Source of the DNA: an uncultured Siphonobacter sp.
GTDB taxonomy: Bacteria > Bacteroidota > Bacteroidia > Cytophagales > Spirosomataceae
NCBI GenBank assembly: GCA_913774715.1
Contig: CAJYHS010000231.1
Location: 1 to 34,840 of the forward strand
DNA: 34,840 nt
Reading direction: 5' to 3'
In this document: piece by piece, positions 1 through 8,374 of the stretch
Layout: every line of letters starts with the position of its first letter
Position numbering within the stretch: the first letter of the stretch is position 1
Translations under genes and position numbers: made by a program
Notes under the pieces: model-generated
What the model was told of the DNA's origin: nothing
Seen by the model: only the letters and a program-made list of their open reading frames with translations
Database searches by the model: none

Positions 1-598
1 AAACAAATCGGCATTCGTTGTGCTGTTCAATCCGAAAATCCATCCTAATTGGAACCTGCGGATCGAAAGCAGGCTGATCGGTACGAATTACCCAGCCTTT
101 AAAATGTTGCAACAGATTTTGATGAAGGTAATCCTGATTAGTTGACGGCTTCATAGCCTGCAACACATGGGTACTGTCAAAACACCAGTTTGCCCGAAAC
201 TCGCCCTTTGCCGTTTGAACCACCGCCTCGTCAGGGGTTGACTGAATGGATTGAATCGGGCTGTAAAGGAACTCGATCTGATGATTTCGTGATAATTCCT
301 GATGAACAAACTGGTAGAAATCAATTCCCCGAAGTAACTTATACTGATGCTTACCTAACGCAAGTTGCCGGGAAAATCCGTTGCACCCATGAAACCAGAT
401 GGAATCCCATTTTCGGTAGAGGATGGGTTCAAAAGCACCTTCGCCTTCCTGCCAGAAGGCCCAGGTACGATCATTGCGGGTTTTCTTTTCGCGATCAATG
501 ATCAGAATTTTTTTGTTGCGTAAAGAACTACGATTGAGATAATAGGCCAAACTCAGCCCAGCCATACCTCCTCCCGTAATGATGATGTCGTACTTCAA
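1..598 (-). CDS. crtY: Lycopene cyclase (CrtY type), N-terminal 199 residues, cut by window edge
   Basis: This FAD-dependent cyclase closes the ends of lycopene to beta-ionone rings in carotenoid synthesis. The frame is open from 598 to the window edge, so the C-terminus is missing. Seen: a dinucleotide-binding motif GGGMAG at residues 9-14, NDRTWAFW at 42-49, QHFKGWVIRT at 164-173 and MDFR at 186-189, all hallmarks of the lycopene cyclase family. The start is taken as TTG at 598, because the only in-frame ATG nearby lies inside the FAD motif and no upstream in-frame ATG or GTG suits. The frame stays open upstream without a better start. It lies downstream of lipA on the same strand but is separated by a terminator and a 240-nt gap, so it is probably transcribed on its own. 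Family assignment is strong; the TTG start is an inference. Confidence 0.85.
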   Translation of the reverse strand, partial: MKYDIIITGGGMAGLSLAYYLNRSSLRNKKILIIDREKKTRNDRTWAFWQEGEGAFEPILYRKWDSIWFHGCNGFSRQLALGKHQYKLLRGIDFYQFVHQELSRNHQIEFLYSPIQSIQSTPDEAVVQTAKGEFRANWCFDSTHVLQAMKPSTNQDYLHQNLLQHFKGWVIRTDQPAFDPQVPIRMDFRIEQHNECRFV

Positions 599-651
599 GT
601 AACAATGGATCTCGTGAATGAAACTAGAACCCTGAAAAGCTGATTTTGTTT

Positions 652-780
652 GTAGGGACGCGACTTCATCACGTCTGGGGGAGAGGCCGATTTTGTTTCC
701 TTCCCATTAGGCGAGAGTGGTTTTATTACCTTTAATACATTCCCATTCCTGGCCCAGACGCCATAAATGGACGTCTCTAC
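652..780. repeat. REP/BIME-like pair of inverted palindromic repeats
   Basis: Two related imperfect palindromes face each other. On the + strand 652-680 reads GTAGGGACG, a small stem-loop, then CGTCTGGG. On the - strand 780-753 reads GTAGAGACG, a stem-loop, then CGTCTGGG. Each unit folds on itself (GACG/CGTC stems; the second also pairs CCAT with ATGG). The layout of two head-to-head palindromes in an intergenic gap resembles REP/BIME elements. No third copy was noticed in this window, so the repetitive nature is inferred from the pair alone. Confidence 0.5.
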
Positions 781-783
781 GAA

Positions 784-820
784 GAGAAGGCCTCGTTATC
801 TTAGATAACGAGGCCTTCTC
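784..820 (-). terminator. Hairpin terminator after lipA
   Basis: A perfect 18-bp inverted repeat (784-801 and 803-820, one unpaired base between the arms) begins 20 nt past the lipA stop codon. No long U tract follows on the - strand. It separates lipA from the lycopene cyclase gene. Confidence 0.75.
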
Positions 821-840
821 AATCTAAAAATTAAAATAAC

Positions 841-1779
841 CTACACGTTTACGTGACGTTCAGCGTGGTAGCTGGAACGTACCAGTGGTCCTGACTCTAC
901 GTATTTAATACCGCGTTTTTCACCTTCTTCCTTATACATGGCGAAAGTATCGGGGTGAATCCATTCGATTACTTCGTGGTGCATTTTAGTAGGCTGAAGG
1001 TATTGACCCAACGTCAGAATGTCCAGGCCGTGAGCGACCAGATCATCCATTGCTTTGAATACTTCATCCTGCGTTTCACCCAGACCCAGCATGATACCCG
1101 TTTTGGTACGTTTGCCAAAGTCTTTTGTCCGCTTGATTTGCTCCAGACTCCGGGCGTATTTCGCCTGAGGACGCACAGGGCGGTACAGACGCTCTACCGT
1201 TTCCATGTTGTGAGAAACGACTTCCTGGCCGGCAGCAATCATGCGTTCCAGAGCGGGCCAATTTCCTTTAGTATCAGGAATCAGTGTTTCAATGGTCGTG
1301 CTGGGACTTAATTCTTTCGTCAGGCGAACCGTCTGATACCAGATTTCAGCTCCCCGGTCTTTTAATTCATCGCGGTTTACCGAAGTCAGAACGGCGTGTT
1401 TCACGCCCATAATCTTAATGGCTTCCGCTACGCGACGGGGTTCGTCCGCATCATATTCGTTGGGGCGTCCGGTTGCAACCGCACAGAACGTGCAGGAACG
1501 CGTGCAGACATTACCCAGAATCATAAATGTAGCCGTACCCGCTCCCCAGCACTCACCCATGTTTGGGCAGTTGCCTGACTGACAAATCGTGTGGAGTTTA
1601 TATTCATCAACCACTTGCCGCACGTTGCGGTATTCCGGACCCGTTGGGAGTTTCACTCGCAACCAGTCGGGTTTGCGGGTAGAGGAACCGGGCTTATTCT
1701 CGCCTCGGGTACCTGTACCTGATTTCGTTATTACGGGTAGCTCAATCATCCCAATATCAATTGCTGGTTTGATAAACAA
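841..1779 (-). CDS. lipA: Lipoyl synthase LipA
   Basis: This radical-SAM enzyme inserts two sulfurs into octanoyl groups on lipoyl domains of pyruvate and 2-oxoglutarate dehydrogenases and the glycine cleavage system. Seen: the auxiliary cluster cysteines C66, C71 and C77 ([12 protein letters not shown]), the radical-SAM cluster cysteines C92, C96 and C99 (CTRSCTFC), and the C-terminal RSSYHAE motif, whose serine ligates the auxiliary cluster in characterised LipA. The length (312 residues) is slightly above the usual 290-310. The first 10 residues may not be translated: Met11 (MIELPVI, start at 1749) resembles the N-terminus of related Bacteroidota LipA. A -7 promoter box at 1801-1808 allows either start. 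The gene appears monocistronic; lipB is not adjacent. Confidence 0.96.
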   Translation of the reverse strand: MFIKPAIDIGMIELPVITKSGTGTRGENKPGSSTRKPDWLRVKLPTGPEYRNVRQVVDEYKLHTICQSGNCPNMGECWGAGTATFMILGNVCTRSCTFCAVATGRPNEYDADEPRRVAEAIKIMGVKHAVLTSVNRDELKDRGAEIWYQTVRLTKELSPSTTIETLIPDTKGNWPALERMIAAGQEVVSHNMETVERLYRPVRPQAKYARSLEQIKRTKDFGKRTKTGIMLGLGETQDEVFKAMDDLVAHGLDILTLGQYLQPTKMHHEVIEWIHPDTFAMYKEEGEKRGIKYVESGPLVRSSYHAERHVNV

Positions 1780-1800
1780 AGGGGTTTACCAAAAGATGTA

Positions 1801-1808
1801 CAAAGGTA
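1801..1808 (-). promoter_or_regulatory. -7 promoter box for lipA
   Basis: On the - strand this reads TACCTTTG, an exact match to the Bacteroidota -7 consensus TAnnTTTG. Transcription would begin about 1794, giving a leader of about 15 nt to the first ATG or 45 nt to Met11. No clear TTG -33 element is seen at the right spacing. Confidence 0.5.
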
Positions 1809-1979
1809 ATCAGCTAACCTGTAAAGACGATAAAAAGTTGCGTTTGATAAAAGAATGAAGCTTTTCGCATTAATTGTGAGGTAGATAAGCCCAATGCGAA
1901 AGAGGAGTTAGCAAGAATGGCTTACCTTTAAGGGCATTTTATTAACAAGATCAGGGAAAAACTTTCTGGAAACGACCCG

Positions 1980-1987
1980 TATGTTTG
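1980..1987 (+). promoter_or_regulatory. -7 promoter box for the OsmC-family gene
   Basis: TATGTTTG matches TAnnTTTG exactly and lies 39 nt before the ATG at 2027. No convincing -33 TTG is visible. Confidence 0.45.
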
Positions 1988-2026
1988 GGCTAGAAACATT
2001 CATCCCAAAAGATAAAATTACAACGT

Positions 2027-2440
2027 ATGGCAACGGCGACCATTACCTATTTAGGACAACTTCGCACCCAGGCTACCCACTTGAAATCGGGTTCAGAAGT
2101 CATTACCGATGCTCCGGTAGATAATCACGGCAAAGGGGAGGCGTTTTCGCCAACCGATTTAGTAGCTTCGGCTTTAGGTTCCTGCATGTTAACGATTATG
2201 GGAATTGTAGCTCAACGCGACAGTGTGGATATTACGGGTACTCAGGTAGAGATTACGAAAAGTATGGCTGAAAATCCACGCAGAATCAGCGAAATCGCAG
2301 TTAAACTGATCGTAAAAACCAGTCAACCCCTGACCGAGACTCGCCGAAAAAAACTGGAAAACGCAGCCTTAACCTGTCCCGTAGCCCAAAGTCTTCATCC
2401 CGATCTGGTGCAGGCCGTTACGTTTGAGTTCGTGGTTTAG
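2027..2440 (+). CDS. OsmC-family protein (thiol-dependent peroxidase fold)
   Basis: OsmC/Ohr proteins reduce organic hydroperoxides with a pair of cysteines; many YhfA-like members have unknown substrates. Seen: 137 residues, the usual length; FSPTDLVASALGSCM with the first cysteine at C53; and TCPVAQSL with the second at C117, the typical spacing of the two redox cysteines on the central helices. There is no signal peptide, so it is cytoplasmic. It is a single gene with its own -7 box and a terminator shared with the convergent alkaline phosphatase gene. Whether it is a true peroxidase cannot be told from sequence. Confidence 0.9.
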   Translation: MATATITYLGQLRTQATHLKSGSEVITDAPVDNHGKGEAFSPTDLVASALGSCMLTIMGIVAQRDSVDITGTQVEITKSMAENPRRISEIAVKLIVKTSQPLTETRRKKLENAALTCPVAQSLHPDLVQAVTFEFVV

Positions 2441-2472
2441 TTTTCAATTGAGGTAAGTAACTCAGTAATAAG

Positions 2473-2510
2473 AGCCTGAGATTATACCTTTTCAAGTATA
2501 ACCTCAGGCT
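2473..2510. terminator. Bidirectional terminator between the OsmC gene and alkaline phosphatase
   Basis: Arms AGCCTGAGATTATAC (2473-2487) and GTATAACCTCAGGCT (2496-2510) pair with one G-U, followed on the + strand by a T-rich tract at 2510-2520. It sits between two convergent genes. Confidence 0.85.
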
Positions 2511-2551
2511 TTTAATTTTTTAAAACAGGAAACGCTCAAAGAAAACTGAAC

Positions 2552-3640
2552 TTACTTACGGCTTAAGACCGACTCGCCCCACCAGGCTTGCTGGATTTTC
2601 TTGTTCACTTCTACGTTAGGGAAAATGCCACGGAATAACTCCGCCCCGGGACCGTACGCAAAAACAGGTACAGGATTGGCCGTATGGTTTAACCAGATGA
2701 ATTTACCTTCTACTTTACCATTTCTCCAGTCGCCTCCCGTAAGTGATAATCCGCCCGTTTCGTGATCCGCTGTAACAATAACCAGCGTTTCACCGTCTTT
2801 TTCGGCAAAGTCCAGAGCAGCTCCTACGGCTTTATCAAAATCCAGCGTTTCGGTAATCAGATAATCCATGTCGTTGGCATGACCAGCCCAGTCAATCTGA
2901 GAACCTTCAGCCATTAGGAAGAAACCATTTTTGTTGGTGGAGAGAATTGATAAGGCCTTTTCAACTTCCTGGCGGAGCATTTCTCCACGGCCTTCTTTTA
3001 CTTTCTTTGGGTTCTCGCGAGCCGTGAACGCTACCAGTTTTTTGCCTTCCAGCTTCGTAAAATCACCTGATGTATCCGCTACTGAATACCCTTTTTCTTT
3101 AAAAGCAGTCAATAAATTTTTCTGGTCTTTACGCTCGGTGAAATACCGCATACCGCCGCCAATGACTACATCGAGATCAGCCGTAACCATTTCCTCGGCA
3201 ATGGCTTCGTGCTTCGAACGGGAAGACTGGTGAGCGTAAAAATCTGCTGGAGTAGCATCGGTGATATCACAAGTGGTAACAATACCAGTGGATAATTTCT
3301 TCTTCTTAGCCAGTTCAGCTAACGTTATTTGAGGACGGTTCGATGAATCTACCGCGATGGCCCCGTTTTTAGTTTTTACGCCCGTAGCCAGGGCTGATCC
3401 ACCCGCTCCCGAGTCCGTAATGAAATCCTTGACGGGATGCGTTGTCGACATGCCCATGTAAGGAAAGCGATTCATATGAATAGAACCTTTATTAGCAATT
3501 TGGGCAGCATACACGTGGTTGGCTCCCATACCGTCGCCAATCAGTAAGATTACATTTTTAGGACGCTTGGGAGTAGTCTGAGCAACGCTCGACATACAGG
3601 TCGCCAGTAGTCCTAAGCAAAGTAGTGCGTAACGATTCAT
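2552..3640 (-). CDS. Secreted alkaline phosphatase (PhoA superfamily)
   Basis: This phosphomonoesterase releases phosphate from organic esters outside the cytoplasm. Residues 1-21 form a signal peptide (hydrophobic core, cleavage near SVAQ). Catalytic features seen by comparison with the E. coli enzyme: metal ligand D36 in IGDGMG; nucleophile S77 preceded by D76 in TDSGAG; E245, D250 and H254 in AEGSQIDWAGH; D292 and H293 in TADHETGG; and H319 near the C-terminus. All two-zinc and magnesium site positions therefore look intact. The 362 residues are shorter than E. coli PhoA (471), as is common in Bacteroidota. No PhoB box could be identified. The only promoter-like sequence is a near match (GAATTTTG on the - strand, 3672-3679). 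Confidence 0.93.
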   Translation of the reverse strand: MNRYALLCLGLLATCMSSVAQTTPKRPKNVILLIGDGMGANHVYAAQIANKGSIHMNRFPYMGMSTTHPVKDFITDSGAGGSALATGVKTKNGAIAVDSSNRPQITLAELAKKKKLSTGIVTTCDITDATPADFYAHQSSRSKHEAIAEEMVTADLDVVIGGGMRYFTERKDQKNLLTAFKEKGYSVADTSGDFTKLEGKKLVAFTARENPKKVKEGRGEMLRQEVEKALSILSTNKNGFFLMAEGSQIDWAGHANDMDYLITETLDFDKAVGAALDFAEKDGETLVIVTADHETGGLSLTGGDWRNGKVEGKFIWLNHTANPVPVFAYGPGAELFRGIFPNVEVNKKIQQAWWGESVLSRK

Positions 3641-4142
3641 AATGAATACTAAAGAATAATGTTTTGAACTGCAAAATTCTGTTATTCCTTGAAACGCATT
3701 GTCGCTTCGTGTGTCAATAAATTGTTAACAATGCCCATTGAAACATTACAAATTAATAAATTAAGCATTTTACTCTACCATAAGTTGAATTCATATCAAC
3801 GTTAGTAAGTATTCTATTATACTGAATACATAGTGGGAAAAAAGAAGAGTTGTTAAGCAGATGCGGACCTGGTGTTATGGGGAAAAGTAAAGCCTAAATT
3901 ATAAGTTAAAAAACATGGAAATATAAACCCCGTTGATTTTCTTTGTTAGAATTAATTCTTAAATGTCCTTCATTATACCACCTTGATCTATGACTTTGCT
4001 ACGTATTCATCTACTCGGATTTTATTGAATCATCATTCGTATCTGCCTTTCTTCAAATAATTAATCATTCCCACTCTATACAATCATTTCTTAGCAGATA
4101 AGAAATGATATTTGTTTATACCTAATCTGATTAATAACCTTC
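3641..4142. other. AT-rich divergent intergenic region
   Basis: This 502-nt region separates the alkaline phosphatase gene (-) from the DUF3857 operon (+). It must hold both promoters. I see no open frame of note, no tRNA and no repeat except the inverted repeat at 4083-4109. Confidence 0.6.
4083..4109. promoter_or_regulatory. Perfect 11-bp inverted repeat, candidate operator or leader hairpin
   Basis: ATCATTTCTTA (4083-4093) and TAAGAAATGAT (4099-4109) are perfect complements separated by 5 nt. The right arm touches GATATTTG (4107-4114), a near match to the -7 box, 28 nt before the ATG at 4143. It could bind a dimeric regulator or form a 5' hairpin. Confidence 0.45.
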
Positions 4143-6080
4143 ATGAATCGGTTGTCCGCCTGGGTTGCTGTACTTTTTTGTATAGTTAGTATTTCCGCGT
4201 CTGCCCAACGCTTTAAAATCAGTAGAGTAACGATTGATGACCTTGCTGCCAAGCATTATTCCCTGGATTCATCCGCTGAAGCTGTCGTCTTGGGTGATTA
4301 TGGAGCTGTAGAAATTACGTACAATGATACCAAAGGGTATTTTGCTATCCATCGACGGATTCGTCGACTTAAAATCCTGAAAAAATCGGCTTATGATCGG
4401 GCCAGTGTCGCCGTTACTCAGTATCGCAGAGGAGCTGATAGTGAGCAGGTGATTCGTAACATTAAAGGGAAAACCTATTGGCTGGAAAATGGTGAAATGA
4501 AATCTGAAGACATGAGTAAGTCGGCGATCTTTACCACTAAAACAGACAAAAATTTTTATGAGACTAAGTTTACCTTACCTCATGTGCAGGAGGGATGTAT
4601 TATTGAGTACGAATATGATATTATATCAGACTTCGTAATGCAGCTTCCAGAGTGGGATTTTCAAACGGATATTCCCGTTAAATACAGTGAATATTACGCT
4701 ACGTTCCCTCCTAAATTGTCCTATCGTGCCGTTTTTCAGAACCCGGTAGACTTAGTTACCAAAGACTTTTCTGATAACACGAATACGGGAATGTCCATGC
4801 GTTATGCCGTAAAGGACATGCCAGCTTTACGTCCGGAACCTTACATTACGACAATTGAAGATTACAAAACACGTTTGCGTTTCGAATTGATTGAAGCCAT
4901 GGTTAATGGCCGCGTACAACGCTTTAGCCAAAGCTGGCCGGACGTAGATAAAAAGATGGCTGAAGATGATGAAGTAGGCAGTTATATTCGGAAAACTGCC
5001 TTCCTGAAAGAAGCCGCTAAAACAATCAGGAGTAAGTACGCAGATACGCTATCGATTATTACCGAAGCTCACCGGTACATCCGGACGAATATGACCTGGA
5101 ATGGACGGGTTAGTTACTGGTCAGGTAGTACCCCCCGAACGGTTTTTGAGCAAAAGACGGGAAATTCTGCTGAGATAAATCTGCTACTGGTTGGGTTGAT
5201 CCGCGAGTTGGGGTTTGATGCTACTCCTGTGATTCTGAGTACCCGGTCTAATGGAGCGGTGTTTATGGAAATTCCTATGACTTCTTACTTTAATGATTTG
5301 GTAGGCTTAACCTATATTGGAGGAAAAGAAGTGCTATTGGATGCGACGGACACCTTTCTTCCCTTGGGCGTTTTACCTGATCGTTGTTTAACCCGAATCG
5401 GGCGTATCGTTGATTCCAGAAGAGCTAACTGGGTATATCTTAAACCCACCCTAAACCGGCAGGTAAAAACGCTTCAATATACGCTTGATGAATCCGGGGT
5501 AATAAAAGGATCTATTTCTTATAACTGGCAGGGTGAAATGGCTTCCCGCCACCGAAATAGTATTCAGAAATCAGGAATTAAAAAATTTGGCAAAGAGCTG
5601 ATCAAGCAGCCTTCTGCCGAAGTAGGAGAGAGTAAAGTCGAATATGCCGATGAAATAGATAAACCGCTGGTAGTAACTACGGATGTCTCTTACGAAGAAG
5701 GATTCAATAAAGTAGGAGACCGCATTTATCTGAGTCCTTCCCTGGGAGAGGCTCTTGCCATCAATCCATTTAAATATGACAAGCGACTTTATCCGGTAGA
5801 TTTTGGAAATCCGAGCGAAGAAGTTTTCATGGCAAATATTAAAATTCCCCAGGGCTATGTAGTGGAAAGCTCTCCCGCTACCCAGGTAGTGCTTTTGCCA
5901 GAAGATGGTGGACGCTTCACCTATCAAGCTCAGATGCACGGTGATGATATTATTAATATTGTTACCCGTTTACAGCTTAAAAAGCCTATTTATTCTTCCG
6001 AAGAATATCCTTACCTGAAAAAATTAATGGATATGGTTATTGCTAAAAACAGTGAGCAGATAATTCTTAAAAAGAAATAA
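4143..6080 (+). CDS. Secreted DUF3857 protein with degenerate transglutaminase-like domain
   Basis: Function unknown. Residues 1-21 form a signal peptide (cleavage near ASAQ), so the protein is exported to the periplasm or outer membrane. An N-terminal DUF3857 domain (about 55-230) is followed by a transglutaminase-like domain (about 290-410) and a C-terminal beta-rich part. At the position of the transglutaminase catalytic Cys (GxC) the sequence is TGNSAEIN, with Ser at 342. The usual His position reads SYFNDL (N384), while an Asp remains in LDATD (400-403). Enzymatic transglutaminase/protease activity is therefore unlikely. It is the first gene of a two-gene operon, with 24 nt to the next gene, which is a paralogue with an intact Cys. 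Both may act together at the envelope; that is inference. Confidence 0.88.
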   Translation: MNRLSAWVAVLFCIVSISASAQRFKISRVTIDDLAAKHYSLDSSAEAVVLGDYGAVEITYNDTKGYFAIHRRIRRLKILKKSAYDRASVAVTQYRRGADSEQVIRNIKGKTYWLENGEMKSEDMSKSAIFTTKTDKNFYETKFTLPHVQEGCIIEYEYDIISDFVMQLPEWDFQTDIPVKYSEYYATFPPKLSYRAVFQNPVDLVTKDFSDNTNTGMSMRYAVKDMPALRPEPYITTIEDYKTRLRFELIEAMVNGRVQRFSQSWPDVDKKMAEDDEVGSYIRKTAFLKEAAKTIRSKYADTLSIITEAHRYIRTNMTWNGRVSYWSGSTPRTVFEQKTGNSAEINLLLVGLIRELGFDATPVILSTRSNGAVFMEIPMTSYFNDLVGLTYIGGKEVLLDATDTFLPLGVLPDRCLTRIGRIVDSRRANWVYLKPTLNRQVKTLQYTLDESGVIKGSISYNWQGEMASRHRNSIQKSGIKKFGKELIKQPSAEVGESKVEYADEIDKPLVVTTDVSYEEGFNKVGDRIYLSPSLGEALAINPFKYDKRLYPVDFGNPSEEVFMANIKIPQGYVVESSPATQVVLLPEDGGRFTYQAQMHGDDIINIVTRLQLKKPIYSSEEYPYLKKLMDMVIAKNSEQIILKKK

Positions 6081-6104
6081 TACCAGACAATTGAAAAGCT
6101 GATT

Positions 6105-7997
6105 ATGAAAAGGATATTGTTTTTATTAATGCTGTTTCCCCTGAGTCTTTTTGCTCAGGATTACTCGGTACAATCGATTCCAGCTGATTTAAGAAATGAG
6201 GCAAAAGCTGTTATTCGCTTGCAGGAAGAAAGCTTTGAAGTGTTGACTGTGGGCGAAGCAGTCAAACGTATTCATACTGTCGTTACCATCCTCAATGAAA
6301 AAGGAGATAAGTACGCTACCGAACAAGTTCACTACAGTAAGCTGAGTCGTGTTAGAAACTTCGAGGGTAAGTTATATGATGCCCAGGGAAAGGAAATCAA
6401 ACGATTGAAAAAATCGGATATTCTTGACGTTTCGTCTCATTCTAATTATTCATTATTTGATGACCATAAAGTGAAGTTGGCAGATTTTAAGTATGCTAAT
6501 TATCCCTTCACGGTAGAGTTTGATTATGAAGTAGTTTCTTACAATACACTATTTTATCCCTACTGGATTCCGCAGGGAGACGAAGAGCTTGCTATTGAAA
6601 ATTCAGTATTTACCATAGTCGTCCCTTCATCGTTAGGATTACGTTTCCGTGAAATGAATGGAGTAGGAGCCGTTCAAAAATCAGAAAAGGATGGCATTCA
6701 GATCCACCGGTGGGAGGTTAAAAACCTGAAAGCGAGAGAGGAGGAACCTTATGCTGATTTTTATGCCTCATGCGGGCCTGCCGTATTGACAGCTCCCAAT
6801 CAGTTTGACATGAAAGGAAACAAAGGTTCGGCTGCCAGTTGGAAAGAACTAGGGCAGTTTTTCTATGATCTGAATGTAAATCGCGACGAATTAACTGATG
6901 CAGCCAAGGCTGTTGTTTTGAAAGTAGTAGGAACAGAAACTGATCCCTTGCGTAAAGTCGAAAAACTCTACCATCATTTGCAGCAATCAACGCGTTATGT
7001 GAGTATTCAGCTGGGAATCGGGGGCTGGCAGAGTATTCCTGCCACTACTGTTGTAGAGAAGGGATATGGCGATTGTAAAGCTCTTTCCAACTACATGAAG
7101 GCCATGCTGAAAGTTGCGGGCGTTACCTCCTATACAGCTTCCGTTTCAGCAGACTCTCATGATATTATGCCTGATTTCCCTTCGGCTCGATTTAACCATG
7201 AAATTTTGTGTGTGCCACTTCAGAAGGATACGCTTTGGCTGGAATGCACGAGTCAGCATGCGGATGCAGGTTATATGGGTGATTTTACGGGTAATCGTCA
7301 CGCCCTGCTTGAAACGCCTACAGGAGGTGTACTGGTACGAACGCCAACGTATCAGAAGGCTGAAAATGGACAGTATCGAACGATTGAGGTGTTTCTGGAT
7401 AAGGAAGGCAATGCAACCACGAAAATGCTGACGAACTATTCCGGCGTACAGCACGATGGGTACCGTTCGGCGACGGAATCCATGGCCGGAGAAACCCTGA
7501 AACGATGGAAAATCCAGCAAATGCGTTTGGCAAGTTTTGATCTGAATGACTATGCCGTTGAAGTGGCCAAACCCGTGAAGAAAATTTCATCGATAACGGA
7601 AAAGCTAAGCCTGACCGTGCGGAAAAGTGCTACCATAAGCGGTACCCGAATGTTTCTAACTGTTAATCAATACACGCCATGGACTCACATTCCTAAAGCA
7701 CTGTCGAATCGCCAGTATGAAGTAATCTGGCCTGTAGGGTTTACGGATGCTGATACGGTAACTTATCACATTCCGGAGTCATATACGCTGGAAGCTTTGC
7801 CAGAACCCGTGAAGTTGGAAACGGAATTTGGCACCTATACGGCTCAGGTAATGAAAAAAGGAGAAACATTGGTGTATACCCGCAGGCTAGAGATGAATCA
7901 TTTCCGAAGACCAGCGGCTTCCTATCCTAAATTTATTGATTTCTGCAAGAAAATTGCCCGAGCGGACCGATCGCAAGCCGTATTTGTGAAGCAATAG
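6105..7997 (+). CDS. Secreted DUF3857 protein with transglutaminase-like domain
   Basis: Function unknown. A signal peptide occupies residues 1-18 (MKRILFLLMLFPLSLFAQ). DUF3857 spans about 45-215. The transglutaminase-like core contains GYGDCKALSNYM with the candidate catalytic C324 and RFNHEIL with H365; the third position is within LWLECTSQ (E380 rather than Asp), a variant common in this Bacteroidota family. The 630 residues match the family length. It follows the degenerate paralogue by 24 nt and is followed by a strong terminator, so the pair forms an operon. An active Cys-His site suggests hydrolase or transferase activity on peptides at the envelope, but no substrate is known. Confidence 0.88.
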   Translation: MKRILFLLMLFPLSLFAQDYSVQSIPADLRNEAKAVIRLQEESFEVLTVGEAVKRIHTVVTILNEKGDKYATEQVHYSKLSRVRNFEGKLYDAQGKEIKRLKKSDILDVSSHSNYSLFDDHKVKLADFKYANYPFTVEFDYEVVSYNTLFYPYWIPQGDEELAIENSVFTIVVPSSLGLRFREMNGVGAVQKSEKDGIQIHRWEVKNLKAREEEPYADFYASCGPAVLTAPNQFDMKGNKGSAASWKELGQFFYDLNVNRDELTDAAKAVVLKVVGTETDPLRKVEKLYHHLQQSTRYVSIQLGIGGWQSIPATTVVEKGYGDCKALSNYMKAMLKVAGVTSYTASVSADSHDIMPDFPSARFNHEILCVPLQKDTLWLECTSQHADAGYMGDFTGNRHALLETPTGGVLVRTPTYQKAENGQYRTIEVFLDKEGNATTKMLTNYSGVQHDGYRSATESMAGETLKRWKIQQMRLASFDLNDYAVEVAKPVKKISSITEKLSLTVRKSATISGTRMFLTVNQYTPWTHIPKALSNRQYEVIWPVGFTDADTVTYHIPESYTLEALPEPVKLETEFGTYTAQVMKKGETLVYTRRLEMNHFRRPAASYPKFIDFCKKIARADRSQAVFVKQ

Positions 7998-8019
7998 TTA
8001 TAATTTAATCAAACAAAAG

Positions 8020-8052
8020 AGCCGGAGCTATAGTATTAGCTTCGGCTTTTTT
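8020..8052 (+). terminator. Terminator of the DUF3857 operon
   Basis: AGCCGGAGCTA (8020-8030) pairs with TAGCTTCGGCT (8037-8047) with one G-U, followed by a run of T. Confidence 0.9.
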
Positions 8053-8175
8053 GTTTGAAGAAAATAAAGGAGTGAATGAAAATAAGTAAAGGACTGAATT
8101 CTCTAACGGCACAGATGAAGGGAAAACTTAAAGGCAGAATAAGATTGTGACGGGTAAGGATGAACTTTTTTCAAA

Positions 8176-8203
8176 AAATGAACCCTTAAAAGAGGGGTCA
8201 TTT
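8176..8203 (-). terminator. Hairpin flanked by A and T runs, possible terminator of a small RNA
   Basis: AAATGAACCC and GGGGTCATTT pair with one mismatch, flanked by A6 on the left and T5 on the right, so it could terminate on either strand. No gene ends here on the + strand, but a - strand promoter-like sequence lies about 100 nt to the right. Confidence 0.35.
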
Positions 8204-8285
8204 TTAGGTTACCAGAGAAGACATTAAGGAATTGATAAAATATTTATAACTATTCCAATGAAATATTTAATCATTCGATGAAATA

Positions 8286-8317
8286 TTTGGTAAGTTCGCA
8301 AAGATAAGCATTCTTTG
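8286..8317 (+). promoter_or_regulatory. Candidate promoter of the KAS III-like gene
   Basis: TTTG (8286-8289), 20-nt spacer, ATTCTTTG (8310-8317), which differs from TAnnTTTG by the order of the first two bases. Initiation would be near 8324, which supports the start codon at 8375 over the upstream ATG at 8315. Confidence 0.35.
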
Positions 8318-8328
8318 CATAGTACAAA
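8299..8328 (-). promoter_or_regulatory. Candidate leftward promoter, no known gene downstream
   Basis: On the - strand TTTG (8328-8325), 18-nt spacer, TATCTTTG (8306-8299), a good two-element match to the Bacteroidota promoter. It points into the gap after the DUF3857 operon and overlaps the rightward candidate promoter. Confidence 0.35.
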
Positions 8329-8374
8329 ATATCACGGCAAAGTACAAATACGAGCTGTTCCCCGCTTGACCCTT

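Larger units (their letters stand above)
7998..8374. other. Intergenic region with terminator, second hairpin and back-to-back promoters
   Basis: This 377-nt stretch holds the DUF3857 operon terminator (8020-8052), a second hairpin flanked by A and T runs (8176-8203), and overlapping promoter-like sequences on both strands (8286-8328). No protein-coding frame is credible. Confidence 0.5.

Noticed and set aside
190-501. Open frame on the + strand of 103 codons
   Set aside because: It lies antisense to the lycopene cyclase gene, whose - strand translation has clear family motifs.
955-1858. Several + strand frames opposite lipA
   Set aside because: LipA is unmistakable on the - strand; these are antisense shadows without recognisable features.
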